Shown one piece after another: positions 61,605 to 64,000 of a stretch of DNA of 64,000 bases. The number at the start of each line of letters is the position of its first letter. Position 1 is the stretch's first letter. Source of the DNA: Bernardetia sp. MNP-M8 (GTDB lineage: Bacteria > Bacteroidota > Bacteroidia > Cytophagales > Bernardetiaceae). Position numbers and translations under genes: made by a program. The stretch is from assembly GCF_037126285.1 (NCBI RefSeq), contig NZ_CP147012.1, positions 620,001 through 684,000 of the forward strand. Direction: 5' to 3'. The notes beneath the pieces are model-generated. The model was given only the letters and a program-made list of their open reading frames with translations. It did no database searches and was not told where the DNA came from.

Positions 61605-62615
61605 GTGTCTAAAAAAATAAAAGAAATGACCTCAAAAGAGTTTTTAATGAAAGTAATAAGAAAATTTCCATCAAGTATGAAATTTTCTGAAAATAAAATC
61701 AAACAAATGATTTTAAAGGAGAAGTCTTTGAAAAAACTTAATTCATTTTATTCTGACTTAGATAATAACGAAAAAGAAGTATTTCACACTTCTTATGCCA
61801 AAATGTTTAGAGATAATTCTACTAGTTTATTTGAATCTTTAGATACTACTTGGTCAGTAAAGTTTGCAAATGCTACTGTAAAAGTACCTCTACAATCAAA
61901 GTCAATGTGGTTAGATTGGGACACAGCTGTTTCTATTGTTGGTCATGATATTGAAGTAAAAGAATTTTATAAAAAACTTATATTATCAGAGTACAAACCC
62001 AAACTTGTTTTTGATGTAGGTGCTAATTATGGAACCCACTCTATATTGTTTTTGGCAAACGGAATTCCTACTATTACATTTGAACCTAATCCAGCTTGTT
62101 ATGATAGCTTCGACAAAATGGCAACTATCAATAATTTAAATTATAATTTAGAAAAAGTAGCTGTAGGAGATAAAGAAAGTAGAGAAACGCTTATTTTTCC
62201 AGAAAAAGACACTTGGCTAGGAAGTATTACAAAAGAATATGCCTCTACGATTAATACTTTCGAAAAAGTAAAAAGTATTGAGATAGATGTAATTACGCTA
62301 GATAATTATACTAAATCAAAAAATAGTATACCTGATTTTATAAAGATAGATACAGAAGGTTTCGAAATAAATGTAATTGAAGGTGCAAAAAATCTATTAC
62401 AAAATAATCCTATTATCATTACTTTTGAGTGTATAAAGGAAGAAGAAAAAAAACAATTGTTTGACCAATTTGATAATATCAATTATCAAATTCATCAACT
62501 ACAAAACATATCTAAAAAACCTTTAAGTAAAAATGATTTTATTCAATCAACGTATGTAAACTTTTTGGCAATTAACTCTGAACATCCAGCTTTGGAATCA
62601 AGCTTATTTGAATAA
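61605..62615 (+). CDS. FkbM-family methyltransferase
   Basis: SAM-dependent O-methyltransferase of the FkbM type, usually acting on sugars of surface polysaccharides. SAM motif LVFDVGANYGTHSILFLANG (about residues 128-148), TFEPNPACY, and IPDFIKIDTEGFEINVIEGAKNLL (the DTEG-E signature). The N-terminal 60 residues are helical and charged. The start may be GTG at 61605 or ATG at 61626. It converges on a glycosyltransferase gene at 9 bp. Confidence 0.88.
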   Translation: MSKKIKEMTSKEFLMKVIRKFPSSMKFSENKIKQMILKEKSLKKLNSFYSDLDNNEKEVFHTSYAKMFRDNSTSLFESLDTTWSVKFANATVKVPLQSKSMWLDWDTAVSIVGHDIEVKEFYKKLILSEYKPKLVFDVGANYGTHSILFLANGIPTITFEPNPACYDSFDKMATINNLNYNLEKVAVGDKESRETLIFPEKDTWLGSITKEYASTINTFEKVKSIEIDVITLDNYTKSKNSIPDFIKIDTEGFEINVIEGAKNLLQNNPIIITFECIKEEEKKQLFDQFDNINYQIHQLQNISKKPLSKNDFIQSTYVNFLAINSEHPALESSLFE

Positions 62616-62623
62616 TTAATTTT

Positions 62624-63877
62624 TCAGAATTTCCAAGCCTGCCCATTTTCACCATACAAACTTTCATAAACACGATGAGCAATTTGAAAACCTCTATATT
62701 TTTCTGCAACTCCTCTTATCTTTTGATGTAAGTCTGTTTCTTCTTTATGAATCAATAGTTCATTTATTTCTTCTGCAATTCGTAAGTATTCTTTTTCAGT
62801 AAATTCATTCATAATAGAACCAATTTTATATTTTTCTATTGTCTGCGAATCATCTGAAATATTTGGTGTAATAACAACAGGAAGCCCCATAGACCAGTAT
62901 TCACCTGTTTTTATGGGTGTTCCATAGCGTTTTGAAGCAGCAGGCTTAAATGGCGTAACTCCAAAATCTCCTAAACCAATATAAGCTGGGATATGCTCAT
63001 GAAAAACAAATTGTGTAGTAACGATATTTCTATCCAAACCACTCACTTTGCAATACAAATTTATTTCCTCTTCTTTGTGAGAAGTAAGGATTAATACTCT
63101 AAATTTATCTCCCCAATAATTATGACAGACTTTCCAAAAATCAAAGATTTCTTTTTCTAAGTATGAGCTTCCAAACTTTCCTGCATAGACACTTACTATT
63201 TTATCTTTCAATCCTAGCTCTTCCAAAAGTTTTGGGTCTTTTCTTTTATTAAAATCAAATAAATTCAAATCTACACAAGCAGGTTTTGACTCCAAACAAC
63301 GCTTGGAAACATCCACTCCATATCTAGTTGCAGCATAGTTTTGCATTTCATTGACACAAGGAATAAAAGCAGAAGCATGTTTTGCTTCCATTTTCTCTAA
63401 GTTCCAAAGAATTTGAAAAGCACGACTATTTTTTGTCCAAGTATTACTTTCTAGCATCGTTTCTGCGTGAGGTTCAAAGCTATCAATAATTAGTTTTTTT
63501 CCTGTTATTTTGGATAAAATAAACCCACCTGCTCCTGCTGTTACACAAAAAGGATGTATAAATCGTATATTTTTTGCATATATTGTTTTTACTAAGGTAC
63601 TAATTATTCTTATCCAGTTGAGCATAGCACGAGTTCCGAAAGGATAATACGGAAAATCTAACAAATGAATATCAAATTCGTTTTGAAGATGTTGTTTTAC
63701 GTCATTTTTTTGCTCCTCACTCATTTTGAAATGAGGTTGTTCTAATGTCATTAAATATATTTTACTATCTTTTGGTAAATATTTTTTCATAATTTTGACG
63801 TAAGGCAACGTATAAGTTTGCATTAGTGCATCTCTAAATGAAAAAAATGTCGGTATAAGAATATGAGCAGGCTTCAA
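62624..63877 (-). CDS. Glycosyltransferase, GT-B fold (family 4-like)
   Basis: The 417 aa contain an N-terminal Rossmann half with RFIHPFCVTAGAGGFILSKITG and a C-terminal half with KIVSVYAGKFGSSYLEKEIF, the nucleotide-sugar-binding segment GLDRNIVTTQFVFHEHIPAYIGLGDFGVTPFKP and the acceptor motif GTPIKTGEYWSMGLPVVITPN. This is a polysaccharide-synthesis enzyme, sugar unknown. The start at 63877 follows MKPAHILIPTFFS, typical of the group. It is the rightmost complete gene; the last 120 bp of the window hold an AT-rich AATGGTGAATTG-type gap. Confidence 0.9.
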   Translation of the reverse strand: MKPAHILIPTFFSFRDALMQTYTLPYVKIMKKYLPKDSKIYLMTLEQPHFKMSEEQKNDVKQHLQNEFDIHLLDFPYYPFGTRAMLNWIRIISTLVKTIYAKNIRFIHPFCVTAGAGGFILSKITGKKLIIDSFEPHAETMLESNTWTKNSRAFQILWNLEKMEAKHASAFIPCVNEMQNYAATRYGVDVSKRCLESKPACVDLNLFDFNKRKDPKLLEELGLKDKIVSVYAGKFGSSYLEKEIFDFWKVCHNYWGDKFRVLILTSHKEEEINLYCKVSGLDRNIVTTQFVFHEHIPAYIGLGDFGVTPFKPAASKRYGTPIKTGEYWSMGLPVVITPNISDDSQTIEKYKIGSIMNEFTEKEYLRIAEEINELLIHKEETDLHQKIRGVAEKYRGFQIAHRVYESLYGENGQAWKF

Positions 63878-64000
63878 GATAATTATAAATGATTAATGGT
63901 GAATTGTTAATGGTAAACTTACACAAAAACAAAATGCTTTAATTATTCTAAATTTTTCACAATTAAATGATAAATTCGTTATTCATTCTAACTTCAAAAA

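Overview
The window looks like a chromosomal segment of an AT-rich member of the Bacteroidota, most likely the Cytophagales (Bernardetia/Flexibacter-like). The evidence is: promoters with the Bacteroidota -7 box TAnnTTTG, an atp cluster that holds I-like/B/E/F/H/A/G but not atpD/atpC, an FtsZ with a long Q/N-rich linker, two-component-type propeller proteins joined to SpoIIE phosphatases, lipoproteins with short lipoboxes, and no Shine-Dalgarno pattern. The genus is inference; no rRNA is present to settle it.

Layout. 1-6650: pyrD with two tandem copies of a small unknown gene, pterin genes (queD-like, folE), crcB and secreted proteins. 6683-13322: the ATP synthase operon on the minus strand, with a promoter in front and a second promoter candidate in front of atpA. 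13468-20526: an epimerase-like gene, a duplicated two-gene module of unknown membrane-anchored proteins, a complete IS4-type insertion sequence with a 9-bp target duplication, and a propeller lipoprotein. 20551-31288: a small Cys-less anti-sigma-like protein, two tRNA-Gln genes, hemB, an ECF sigma factor, two large SpoIIE-type phosphatases and an OmpR-type regulator. 31481-44798: ftsZ, a DEAD-box helicase with a roughly 600-nt leader, rlmD, an ABC ATPase, an Fe(II) oxygenase and several unknown membrane or lipoproteins.

44879-59103 is the most unusual part: an integron-like system. A tyrosine recombinase (N-terminally short, lacking the IntI-specific insertion) is followed by an ssb gene without the usual acidic tail, then an attI-like site, then eight gene cassettes separated by about 120-bp attC-like elements. 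Each cassette starts with GTT plus a private sequence of about seven bases and ends with its reverse complement plus AAC. That is the rule expected for cassettes that pass through a circular form, and it holds in all eight (six exactly over 9-10 bases, two with one mismatch). Recombinase, ssb and cassettes all point the same way, unlike classical integrons. The cassettes carry unknown secreted proteins, an AraC/SDR/hydrolase trio, a metallopeptidase-like lipoprotein interrupted by a second complete IS at TTAA, a RidA/PhzF pair and a SMI1/KNR4-type protein. A partial second attI copy and two decayed attC-like elements point to rearrangement and loss.

59127-64000: a small lipoprotein, a TetR-type regulator, a zinc-finger/carboxypeptidase-regulatory-like membrane protein, and the start of a glycan region (FkbM methyltransferase, glycosyltransferase).
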